A stretch of 64,000 nt of DNA from Sophora flavescens. Lineage: Eukaryota > Streptophyta > Magnoliopsida > Fabales > Fabaceae. The translations under genes and the position numbers were made by a program. This document shows, piece after piece, positions 21,470 to 30,808 of the stretch (the first letter of the stretch is position 1; the number at the start of each line of letters is the position of its first letter). Below the pieces are notes generated by a model. That model was not told the DNA's origin, made no database searches, and saw only the letters and a program-made list of their open reading frames with translations. The stretch spans positions 138,615,104-138,679,103 of the forward strand of contig CM061062.1 of assembly GCA_030762895.1 (NCBI GenBank). Direction: 5' to 3'.

Positions 21470-23096
21470 TCATCCTAAGGATCTTATTATTGGAAATCCT
21501 TCTGAAGGAGTAAGAACCAGATCCACACTAAGAGAATCATGCAATGTGGCTTTTATATTAGAATTGGAGCCAAAACGCATTGAAGAAGCTCTTGAGGATG
21601 AAAGCTGGATTCTTGCAATGCAAGAATAATTCAACCAGCTCACCATAATTGATGTCTGGACTCTTGTCTCTAAGCCTAAAAACAAGTCTGTTATTGGAAC
21701 AAGACAGGTCTTCAGAAATAAATTGGATGAAGATGGTAAAGTTGTCAGAAATAAGGCAAGGTTAGTAGCTCAAGGCAATAACCAACAAGAAGGTATTGAC
21801 TATACTGAAACTTTTGCACCTGTAGCTAGAATAGAAGCTATGCTCATTTTAGTGTCATATGCTGCACTACACCAAACCACCCTGTTTCAAATGGATGTAA
21901 AAAGTGCTTTTCTAAATGGTATAATTGAAGAAGAAGTGTATGTTAAACAACCCCCTGGTTTTGAGAATACTGATAAACCAGATCACGTTTTCAAATTTAA
22001 AAAGGCATTATATGGTTTGAAACAAGCACCTAGAGCATGGTACAATAAACTTAGTTCTTTTCTCATGCATAATGGTTTTACTAGAGGACAAGTAGACACT
22101 ACTATGTTCAAGAAATGCTCTAAAGAAAACTTTATTATATTTCAAATATATGTTGATGATATTATTTTTGGAGCAACTAATGAAAAGCTGTGCAAGGAAT
22201 TTTCAAATCTAATGCAAGCTGATTTTGAGATGAGCATGCTGGGAGAATTGAAGTTCTTCCCTGGATTACAAATCAAGCAGACAAGTGATGGAATTTATAT
22301 CCATCAACAAAAGTATACCAAGGAGATACTCAAGAAATACAAAATGGAAAATTCTAAGCTCATGAAAACCCGTATGCAACCCAATGCAAAACTAAGCAAA
22401 GATGATGAAGGTAAAAAGGTAGATCAAACTGTCTACAGAGGTATGATTGGCTCTCTACTGTACTTAACTTCAATCAGACCCGACATTCAATTTAGTGTCT
22501 GTATGTGTGCTAGATTCCAATCTGATCCTAGAGAATCTCATCTTAAGGTTGTTAAAAGAATATTTAGATATTTGCATGGAACTACTAATCTTGGTTTGCT
22601 GTATTTAAGATCAAAAGAATACATATTAGTGGGATATTGTGATGCTGATTTTGCTGGAGACAGAATAGAAAGAAAAAGCACTAGTGGTGGATGTCACTTC
22701 ATTGGAGCAAGCTTAGTCTCATGGTCAAGCAAGAGGCAGACAACTATTACCCTGTATACTGCTGAAGCAGAATACATCTCAGCTGCTAGTTGCTGCTCGC
22801 AACTCTTATGGGTAAAACATCAACTTGAGGATTACTCTATTTATGAACATAACATATCTGTATGGTGTGATAATTCCAGTGGTATATGCTTATCTAAAAA
22901 TCCAATTCAGCATTCTAAGGCTAAGCATATTGAAATTAAACATCATTTTATTATGTATTATGTTCAAAAAGGCATCTTTGATATTAAGTTTGTTAAAACT
23001 GAAAATCAATGGACTGATATTTTCACTAAACCTTTAGAAGAAGAAAGGTTTTTATTTATTAGAGATAATCTAAACATGCATTGCATTGTTGAATGA
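21470..23096 (+). pseudogene. SIRE-type reverse transcriptase and RNase H (mostly intact)
   Basis: A 457-codon open frame (21723-23096) is preceded by in-frame remnants of the linker from about 21450, with a TAA at about 21627. RT motifs in order: ARLVAQG, QMDVKSAFLNG, PPGFE, ALYGLKQAPRAWY, and the catalytic YVDD near 22150. RNase H follows with CDADFAGD, STSGGCHF, TAEAEYISA and KHIEIKHHF, ending CIVE and TGA. The domain set and length match copia pol. It is the best-preserved coding segment of this element, but it has no functional upstream frame. Confidence 0.9.
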
Positions 23097-23488
23097 CATG
23101 TCTGAGTGTTAACCTGTATGTGCTTTATCACTTGTCTATGCTTACCTGTCTGACTCTGCTGAGTCACTATGCTAGAACTCAACAATTTTGTTGAAATGGT
23201 TATTAATTAATTAATGCCATTCCCTTATATGAAGCTAATCATGTGCACAGTAGTTTATATATCTCGAAACCATGTTTTCATTATGTCTTAAGTAGGCACT
23301 GATGTTCCCCATACGAATCGTGTCGTTTTGATTTAAAAATTATTTTTTCTCTCTGCTACCTTTATGACTATAAAAGACAATAGATCAGAAAGGATGAACC
23401 TTTACGTTTCCAAAATTCCAAAATCTTTGTCTTTTCATCTCTGAAACCCTATTCTCTCTCGAAACCCTAGAACCGTTTTCTCTAAAAA

Positions 23489-25742
23489 ATGGCATCATCC
23501 AAGCATCTCTCTGCAAAAGAAATCGCTGAGAAATATAATCTCAAAGTTACTGAGATTGATAAGATCATTCCGGGAAAGACTGTTGATCTTCAACAGATGA
23601 AGAAGCTAGGTATGGATGTCATTGAAGAGTTGGAGTATTCCAAATGGACTCCTTTCTACGACATCAAGGAGCTTGTTCACCCTAAGCTCGTTCAAATGTT
23701 CTGGAGAAATGTTGTGGTTGTCACCAATCGACTCAACAGAACCAATAGCTTTAAGGCTGAAATGGGGGATATAACCCTTCTCTCCGCTTTAGCTCTCTGG
23801 AGCTTATCACAAAATGTTCGAGAATCGAAGCTGACTTCACACCCAACTGGGAAGATGAAGTGGGAGTTGACAATGTCAACATTGCCATTATGGTGTTCCC
23901 AAACCTGTGAACCCTAAGCTTGTCAACATGGTGGTCAAGTACAGATTCTTGCACAAATTGATGTTGGAGTGCGTGATGCCAAGGAAAGGCTCACGAGATA
24001 GTGTGACCAAGATGGACAGATTTGCTCTCTACCACTTGACCCACAAAATCAAGGTTGACATCAACGACCTTATCTACATGTACCTTGAGACTCTGATCAA
24101 GAGAACCAACATGCAGACCTATCCTTATGGGATGTTGCTGACAAGGGTCATCAGGAACAAGTTGTTTGTTCCTATTGATGTTCACTTTGTGGACATGTCA
24201 CTGACCATATACAGGAAGATACTGTCTATGATGGACATCAAGGGAATCCCTCTTGCTGATGAGGAGGCAGATGATAAGAAGAAGCGAAAGAAGAAGCTTC
24301 TTTGTTGAGCAGAAGGAGGAAGAACCAGTGGTTTCCACTGATGAGTTAGAAGTCCCCATTTCTGAGAAACTGTTCAAATCGTCTGGAAAGGTGGCCAGAC
24401 AAGACCAAATTCCAGAGCTGCAACCTTCGATGTCGAAGATTCTCACGATCTGATTGAGCCCTTGAGGTTCAAGCTGAAGAGACCCTCTCCCAATAGGAAG
24501 ACTAGTGAAGCTGAGGAATTAGTGGATGTTCCTGCTCATCCCAGCAAGAAGAGGAAGCTGGTGAAGACTTTTGCCAAGGTCAAACAAGTTGAGTTTGAGC
24601 CTAGGAAAGAGGAAGCATCTGCTCAGGGGGAGCAGACAGAACAAGTCCTGGAAGAACCAAAGAAGACTTTCATTTTGGGAATTATTTCCAAAAAGAGAAG
24701 ATCTGGTTACCCAGTACCTGCAAAGATTGAAGTGCCTCTAGAAGCTAACATTGCGAAGACACATGCGGAGGAGGAGCTCTGACAGTTGTACCCGAGGATG
24801 ACCAAGTGTCTCCATCTCACAAGAAGTTGAAGCTATCTGAAAACTAGATAACTCCTTCTTCCCCTTTTCATCAAGGTATCATCACCCCATCTGTCTCTTC
24901 TCCATCTGCCTTTTTTGTTAAACCTCTCTCTGTTGCATCTCCTCTTCCCTCACCCGTCTCCTCTTTACAAACTCAAAAATCATCTTTCACTATCGTACCT
25001 GATGAATGTCAGTACACAGTTGTTCACAGGGACTCTGCTCCCAAAGAACAAACTGGCATATCATCGAGACTCTTTGTGTCTTATCTGCAATCTCTTTTAT
25101 TTGCAAGTATCCCACATGTCTCTTTTACCTAGAGAACTTTTCTTCTACCCACCTATTATTCTCTTCATTAGAACATTAGCTGGAACTCACTATCCTGCTT
25201 CTGCTGTAATGCTACCATGTATATCTAGGTATTTCTTTATGTTATTTACTGGATCAAATTCTTTCTTTTGTCATATTGATTCTTTATTACCTCTCCCTCC
25301 CTCTTTGTTAGCTCAAACACCTCTTTCCCCACCTATCCCAATAACCATCACCAGACTGTCTCTGTCCGAGAGACTTTCCTGTGTGTTTCCTTCACCTGAT
25401 ACTGACTTTGTCAGAATCAGTCTTCTCTTCAAATTCATCTTTCTTCCTTTCTATGTCCTTCAAACTCTCCATGAACTTTTCTTTCCTTCCATCACCTCTC
25501 CCCTATCTCTACCTAAGGCACCCCCAGTTTTAGCCTTACCCTGGCACTCTTCTCTGTCTGTCTCTTCCTCAAGTTTGTCTACAGAAGCCTCTACTTCTCA
25601 GACAGTGGCCTTAGAAGACTTTCATCTGCTTCAAACACAAGTAGAAGACTTAAGAAGGCAGCTAGATGAAGAAAGGCGAGCTAGGCTGCTCTTAGAGCAA
25701 AGGGTTGCTGCTTTATTTTTGTTAATTAGTCGATCTAGGTAG
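23489..25742 (+). pseudogene. Extra ORF downstream of SIRE pol (env-like position), broken
   Basis: A stretch of overlapping frames follows pol after about 390 bp. The first starts at ATG 23489 (MASSKHLSAKEIAEKYNLK, 142 aa) and shifts frame near 23900 into NPKLVNMVVKYRFLHKLM, ending in a Lys-rich KKKRKKKLLC at 24308. Later pieces (24253-24453, 24462-24782) are Glu/Lys-rich and resemble nuclear-localisation sequences. The last (24915-25742) is Ser/Pro/Leu-rich and closes with a clear coiled coil (LLQTQVEDLRRQLDEERRAR). SIRE/Maximus elements are known for an additional ORF here, sometimes called env-like; similarity to plant transposon-associated proteins is likely, but I cannot confirm a domain. 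No clear signal peptide or fusion peptide is seen. At least three frame breaks disable it. Confidence 0.7.
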
Positions 25743-26188
25743 TTTTTGTTTCTCTGTTGTAAACTGCCCTGTACTTATCAAAGCTCATGATGAATAAAAT
25801 ATATTTCTTCCTTACTTTCCTTATTTCTTTACTTTTATTATGATTACTCCTTTTTGCTGTTGACAAAAGGGGGAGAATGAATGTGATATGATCTTAATGA
25901 GAAATTAATATATGGACATGAGTATGTTCTGATATGAGCAAAGTATGTTGATCAGAGTATGTTCTGATAGTTGCTATAATTGCTCTGATAAATCGCAAGT
26001 AAGATCGCTCTGATAATTTCAAAGTAAAACAAGTCAAATATATGTGTAACTAAGTTAACTAGAACATATGATCAAGCCAGTCTGATTAAGAAAATTTCAA
26101 CTTGTCTGATATATGCTACTTTCATTTGTTGATATTTTGAGGTTCATTAAATCAACTCAATGTTTGTCATCATCAAAAAGGGGGAGAT
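25743..26188 (+). other. 3' untranslated internal region with two purine tracts
   Basis: The region holds AAAAGGGGGAGAA (about 25866-25878) and AAAAAGGGGGAGA (26175-26187). The second abuts the 3' LTR and is the likely plus-strand primer. The first is a copy 310 bp upstream. Between them are repeated TATGTTCTGATA and TGATCAGAG-like words. Confidence 0.8.
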
Positions 26189-27569
26189 TTTTAAGTCTCT
26201 AAAATGCCTGATGTGCATTTCCCTAAGTTTTGATGAGAACTAAACATTGGTTAATGATTTATTAATTTATCCTTCATATTGGTTGCTAACCTTTTCTGTC
26301 TAGTGTGCATATTAAAACAAGAAGAATCATCATGCTGCTCATATAGGTGACTACCTGTCTGGATAAGCGAAAGTCAACCTTGTCTGGCGACTAGGATTAT
26401 TGACTTCTTTCAAGATACGTCTTCAACCTGTCTCCCCACGAGTTCCTACGCTTGTCTGAGGTTACTCGTTCAAGAATCAAGGACCAAACAAGCTTTTGTT
26501 GTTTGTCCCATCAGAAAGAGACTTGAAACCTTCTCTGCTACTTAGTCTCACGCTTATCAAGAAAATTCAGAGGTTACTCTCTCAAGCAACCTCGGATATC
26601 AGAGCCAAAGACCAGTTAAAGAATGCTTCCAAAGTGCTTTATTCACTAGTACCTCTGGTCCTTGCACGAAAAGGGAATTGTACTCAGTAAAGTACAAAAA
26701 GCTCTCTGCACAACTCTGATATGGCTGTTTCACGCGATGCATAAAGCCATGATCCTTCAAGTTAGAGTACAACCAACATTCTTATTGCATTAATGGCTGC
26801 CCAGAACGACTATATTACATTTAATGAAGTTCTGCTTGAAGCCAACATCTGAGGGAATGTCTCTAACGGATCTTAAATGCTTGAAGACTATAAATACAGA
26901 AGTCATTGAAGATGAAGATATAGAGAATACATATAGCATTAAAGAGCGATTACTCTGTGCATTAATATCTTCATTCTTTTATTCTGTATTCTTCAATCAT
27001 TTGAAGTTATTATGCAGACTTTCCTAAGCTTTACATTTAAACCACTCTCTGAGTGTTAGTGATAGATCTGTCTGTCTGAAGTTGTATTTATTACAAACCA
27101 AATTTCTTAAACAAATCTAAGTGAGCCTGAAGAGGCTAGGTTTGCAAATAATACTTGTCTTGGAGCCTGAAGAGTGTAGGTGTGCAAACAATACTTGTCT
27201 TGGAGCCTGAAGAGGCTAGGTGTGCTAACAATACTTGGAGTCTGTAACCTGATCAGTTGTAGTGGATAAAACTTGGTGCTGCCAAGGACTGGACGTAGCT
27301 CTTTGCTTTGAAGAGTGAACCAGGATAAATAACTGTGTCAATCTATCTTTCCTTATAAACTCTTTAGTTGCTTTAGTTTTCTTATCCGTTTATCAAGTGG
27401 TGTGTTTTCCTAAGTCACTGTTAAAATTTCATCAGATAGATCACCTGTCTGTCCTGTATCTTTCCACTCGTCTGAACCAAGCTTCTGTATGTGAAAAGTT
27501 TTCAACTTTGTTTAAATTATGATAAACACAATTCAACCCCGCTTCTTGTGTTTATAGTTGTCTATTTCA
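26189..27569 (+). repeat. 3' LTR of the SIRE-type element
   Basis: It starts TTTTAAGTCTC (TG mutated to TT) right after the purine tract and ends CTATTTCA. It matches 16139-17097 plus 18417-18784. It contains three tandem copies of a roughly 46-bp unit at about 27122-27240. Confidence 0.9.
27122..27240. repeat. Tandem ~46-bp repeat in SIRE 3' LTR
   Basis: The unit GAGCCTGAAGAGGCTAGG plus a TGCAAATAATACTTG-like part occurs three times here (starts near 27124, 27165 and 27212). The 5' LTR has two, one truncated, flanking the solo LTR. The copy-number difference arose after or during reverse transcription. Confidence 0.82.
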
Positions 27570-28030
27570 TCGCCGTCCAGTGGATTTCCTTCTGCTTCAA
27601 TTTGGTCAAGACCTCCGACGAGGCTTTCTTTCCAGATGAGGGAGCCGCCACCGGGACCAACTTCTAGATGGCCATGGATCCCTCGAAGTAGGGGAACACA
27701 GTATACGCGAGCTTTGCCACCGCCATGTCTGCCGCCGAAGCCTCCATTCGAGCCCCCAGATCGGATGCGTTTGGGTCTCCTTCAGCTCGGTCAAGCATAC
27801 CGCCGACGATGGTCCCCTTCCCACGGCTGAGCCGCCCCCGGACCAGCCTTTAGCTGGCTTTGGGTCCCTTGGGGACTCAAAACACAGAGCACCCTTCGGA
27901 TCCCGTCACCTCCATTCCCGTCAGATGCACCGTTGTCAGTTCGGACTAGTACGTTGCCGGTGGCTGCTCCCTTCCCGACGATGGCGCCTCCACTAGGTGC
28001 AGCCTCTTGCTGGCCTTGGATACCTTGGAT
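27570..28030 (+). repeat. GC-rich degenerate repeat region inside the gypsy element
   Basis: It continues the gag-like segment after the nested SIRE element. The GC content is far above that of its surroundings. A module with the pattern GAGCCGCC/GCGCCTCC, then CCGGACCA/ACTAGGTG, then TGGCCATGGATCCC- or TGGCCTTGGATACC-like sequence recurs at about 27642, 27832 and 27982. In translation two copies share a WPWIP motif in different contexts. I see no known domain. It could be captured host sequence or a gag insert. Confidence 0.5.
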
Positions 28031-28188
28031 CAGCATAAAATAAACTATTTTTAGGTTTTCATTGGGCTGGGGCACCTTCTTGATGAGCTTTGTTACCAAT
28101 TTGGGTCTCCTCACATTTTGGACCTTATTACTACTGAAGTAAACAAAGCCTTTAGTCTATGATTTTTCTGCACAACTTTGGTTTGTAG

Positions 28189-28580
28189 GAAACAATGTTG
28201 GAGATATTACTGGCATGGGTTGGGACTTGATTGGGTCTTGTACAGAATCATCATGTGCATCTTTAATTGTTGCATGCATATCATCATTTGGAGCAAATCA
28301 TGACTACACAGCTAGGCTATATCCTCTCATCTTAAGTTCAATGGGAATTGTGGCTTGCTTGATCACAACTCTTATTGCAACAAATCTGTTTGAAATTCAA
28401 AAAGTGAGCCAAATAATTGCTATTGCCATTGTTACTTATGTAAGATTCAGCCTTACAACAATGTATGGAATTGTTGTTGCAACACTTGGAATGCCCAGTA
28501 TCATTGCCACTAGTTTTGCCATTGATGTTTATGCTCCCATCAGAGATAATGTTAGAGGTATTGCAGAAATGGCAGGAAAT
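28189..28580 (+). pseudogene. Captured fragment of a vacuolar H+-pyrophosphatase gene (AVP1/type I-like)
   Basis: The plus-strand frame reads NVGDITGMGWDLIGS, then TESSCASLIVACISSFG, NHDYTARLYPLI, FEIQKV, and later MYGIVVATLGM and DNVRGIAEMAG. These correspond to the type I V-PPase core around the conserved DNVGDIAGM and ISDNAGGIAEM motifs, a proton pump of the vacuolar membrane that hydrolyses pyrophosphate. A splice-acceptor-like TTTGGTTTGTAG ends at 28188, just where an exon would begin. Between about 28400 and 28420 the frame jumps over roughly 100 residues of the family (estimate from memory), and several conserved Asp/Gly residues are changed (D-N-V to N-N-V, D-N-A-G to D-N-V-R). The frame stays open into unrelated sequence up to 28700. 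It is a partial, internally deleted copy and cannot encode a pump. Confidence 0.85.
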
Positions 28581-28689
28581 CAGATGAGATACACAAGACC
28601 TCCCCAAATGAAAACCATTAACCCAATTTGGATTGATGGGCTTATGTTTGGTGCAGCTGAGTTTATTGAGGATTTTTTTTTGCTTTACT

Positions 28690-28820
28690 GGGTTGATTGA
28701 ATGTGGCATCAATCCAAATGTTTCCATTTACAACATCTTGATTAGATCCTTATGCACTCTTGAGGATGTTGCAAGCTCCTTGAAAATTTTAAGACAGATG
28801 CAAGAGGAAGGAATAAGCCC
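28690..28820 (+). pseudogene. Captured fragment of a PPR protein gene
   Basis: In a different frame from the V-PPase piece, the plus strand encodes LIECGINPNVSIYNILIRS, then LCTLEDVASSLKILRQMQEE and GISP. This is one complete pentatricopeptide repeat plus the start of the next, of the plain P type (V-x-Y-N-x-L-I followed by A-x-x-x-L...M...G-I-x-P). It is too short to be a gene and is joined to the V-PPase piece by about 110 bp that I cannot identify (28581-28690, with a run of nine T). It is unrelated in subclass to the DYW protein at the left edge. Confidence 0.75.
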
Positions 28821-28823
28821 AAG

Positions 28824-28933
28824 GTCTGATTGGAAGGCACCCTGGAGTAGCAAAGTCCCTGTTGAGCATGTGATGACTTGTCCAGTACCACATTATGATC
28901 TTGAGGACAAGATCAGTCTGAAGGGGTCGGTAA
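28824..28933 (+). pseudogene. C-terminal remnant of a gypsy polyprotein and purine tract
   Basis: The frame of the PPR fragment continues into VPHYDLEDKISLKG just before the 3' LTR. Plant chromovirus polyproteins commonly end with an F-x-x-F-x-LEDKVSL-x-G-like segment right before the LTR, so this is probably what remains of the original pol. The purine-rich GAAGGGG stretch near 28919-28926 is the candidate polypurine tract. Confidence 0.55.
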
Positions 28934-29291
28934 TGATACAAGACAAGATAAGGGCTCCTAGTGCCAAGCCCAAAAGAGAGTTAGAAGCCTCAAGCCTCAA
29001 TATCTCAACATTAGGAATATTCTAGAATAATATAGTTTGTTATAATTTACAATTTTACAATTTATTATTAGTAGTTTGTTATGCCATGTGTCCTTAGATC
29101 CTTAATAGTATGGTGAATTGTATTGAGTTTGTTATTTGTAAATTGGTTATATAAACCAATAGTAATATGAATGAAAGTAAGAAGAAAATTGGATCAAAAT
29201 CTCTCTCCATCTAGGCTTTCTCCTTGTGAGAATTCAATATCTCTCCCTAAATTCCTCTTCCTATCTCTTCTTTATTCCTCACTTCCTATCA
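28934..29291 (+). repeat. 3' LTR of the gene-capturing gypsy element
   Basis: A 358-bp direct repeat of 14806-15162 with about seven substitutions and one 1-nt indel visible by eye. It ends CCTATCA and is followed by GGGGC, the TSD partner of GGGAC at 14801. Confidence 0.87.
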
Positions 29292-29296
29292 GGGGC

Positions 29297-29589
29297 TGGT
29301 TCCTGCCTGGTGATATGTTGTTTGATAACTTTGATGACTAAATATACCCAAAAACAAATTTTGATTCTATTTAAATTACATGCTGTTCTTAATCAAGTAT
29401 GTGATTCTTCTTTTGCTGTGTTTATGAGGAAAGCGTTGTCCATGCTCGTGGTTCTTAGTTTACTATTTCATCTACAAACTTTTTTTTATATAAAATTTAA
29501 GTAATTGAGCATTCAAAATTCAGGTCTAGGGCTCAAATATATTAGGAGTATTTATCATTTTAAATTTTTTTATACCTTTTAGGAGGGTG
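29297..29589. other. Spacer between gypsy element and LTR-A
   Basis: AT-rich sequence with no recognised gene or repeat end. It is the original flank of LTR-B, whose first two bases (TG at 29593-29594) lie just before LTR-A. Confidence 0.4.
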
Positions 29590-30334
29590 TATTGTGTAAC
29601 ACCCCGTTTTCTCGCGTCTTGACCGATAATTATATTTTATATTATTACCGAGAATCTAGAAAAATATTTTGAGGAAAAAAAAATCATATTTGAGATCTTC
29701 TATATCAAAGTAAGTTACAGTGAAATTTTGGGTTTAAAACTCAGACGGAAACCGGTCTGCGTTTTTACTGACGGTATAATTTTATATCGACAGAAAACCC
29801 TAATTTTGGCCCGAAAATGAAAAATTTCAAAATGTTGCCACTTGTTGGGGAAAATATATATTTCAAGAATTTCTACTCAAAAATAAAATATTTTATATTA
29901 TCGGGAGAAATTTTAGCGAAAAACGGTCGAAAACCCTAATCGGGTAAATCGACGAAGATGGAAACGGATCTGCAGAGGTACGCCAGAGGATAGTGGCGAT
30001 GAGTAAGCATGGATGACTCAATCCATGATTCACATGGCTAGTAACCATGTAATGATGGCTAGTAACCAAGTAATGATGGCATTCCACAAAGTATCTAAGA
30101 TATTTATACAAAATATCTAGTTTTAAAGAGAAATGACCAAATTACCCTTGGACTTCTTTGTTTATTCCTTTCATGTCCAACCAAATTTTGGACCAAAATA
30201 CCCTCCATCTCTTATTGATTTCGTGCAGCCCCTCAACTAAATCAAACCCATTTCATTTTATTTTCATTTCATAATCTTCCTCTCAAAAATCCTAATCGGG
30301 TAAACAACGGAACCAGACACGGATGCGTAGAGAT

Positions 30335-30808
30335 CAGGGTTTTGAAAACCGGACCGGACCGGCCGGTCCGACCGGGAACCGGGACCATGACCGGTCCGGT
30401 CAGTAGGGAAAACCGGTCATGCATTGAACCGGTGCAAAAACCGGAAAACCGGTTCAAAACCGGTAAAACCGGTCATAACCGGTAGTGAACCGGCCTGAAC
30501 CGGTTTTCTTAAAAAAAAAAGAAAAAAATTAGTATAAAAGGATTTTGGTTGGTTTTCCCTATGAAGATGATTTTAACATATATCTTTATATTTATTTAGT
30601 TTAATTTCAAAATAATAAAAATTGTGCTTAATAAATTTAGTTGTTATGTTGTTTTTTTGTTTAATATTGTTATAAATATTATATTAAAAATTAAAATAAT
30701 ATTATTTAATTATAACCGGTTCAACCACGGTTCAACCTCGGTTGGACCATTGAACCTCGAACCGCTGCCTTCACCGGTTCGATGACCGGTCCGGTTTTGT
30801 AAACCTTG
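30335..30808. mobile_element. hAT MITE rich in ACCGGT motifs
   Basis: A 474-bp element starts CAGGGTTTTGAAAACCGGAC and ends CCGGTTTTGTAAACCTTG, flanked by perfect 8-bp duplications GTAGAGAT (30327-30334 and 30809-30816). The ends are inverted repeats and both arms are packed with ACCGGT/CCGGTC words, while the middle is AT-rich. It is non-coding. Target size and the CA-GGG terminus fit hAT (Ac-like) transposases. It lies inside LTR-A and is therefore younger than it. Confidence 0.92.

Larger units (their letters stand above)
16139..27569 (+). mobile_element. SIRE/Maximus-type Ty1/copia element nested in the gypsy element
   Basis: The LTRs are 16139-18784 (about 1,322 bp without the insertion inside it) and 26189-27569 (1,381 bp). 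The 5' LTR starts TGTTAAGTCTC and both end TCTATTTCA. The 5-bp flanks are TTGCC (16134-16138) and TCGCC (27570-27574), one mismatch. Internal order is PBS, gag with CCHC knuckle, protease, integrase, RT, RNase H, an extra ORF region, then two purine tracts. Long LTRs plus an extra downstream ORF are hallmarks of the SIRE/Maximus lineage. Frameshifts and stops in gag, integrase and the extra ORF make it inactive. The whole element lies within 14806-29291, so it is the younger of the two. Confidence 0.9.
14806..29291 (+). mobile_element. Gene-capturing Ty3/gypsy-type LTR retrotransposon (nested host)
   Basis: Direct repeats at 14806-15162 (357 bp) and 28934-29291 (358 bp) begin TGATACAAG and end CCTATCA. 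They differ at only about seven positions by eye, near 2 percent. The outer flanks GGGAC (14801-14805) and GGGGC (29292-29296) form a 5-bp duplication with one mismatch. A primer-binding site follows the 5' LTR and a purine-rich stretch precedes the 3' LTR. Without the nested SIRE element the internal part is only about 2.3 kb. It holds a Pro-rich gag-like segment, a GC-rich repeat region, a vacuolar H+-pyrophosphatase fragment, a PPR fragment, and a short tail resembling the end of a chromovirus polyprotein. RT, RNase H and integrase are absent, so it must have moved with enzymes from a relative. Confidence 0.8.

Noticed and set aside
21470..25742. Idea that the SIRE-type element encodes an infectious retrovirus-like envelope
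   Set aside because: No signal peptide, fusion peptide or transmembrane anchor is visible, and the region has several frame breaks.
28581..28690. Third captured gene between V-PPase and PPR pieces
   Set aside because: The frame MKTINPIWIDGLMFGAAEF is open and protein-like, but I cannot match it to a family, so it is left unnamed.
28338..28727. Minus-strand 129-codon frame rich in Asn, His and Cys
   Set aside because: It is the complement of the V-PPase fragment, which has clear homology on the plus strand.
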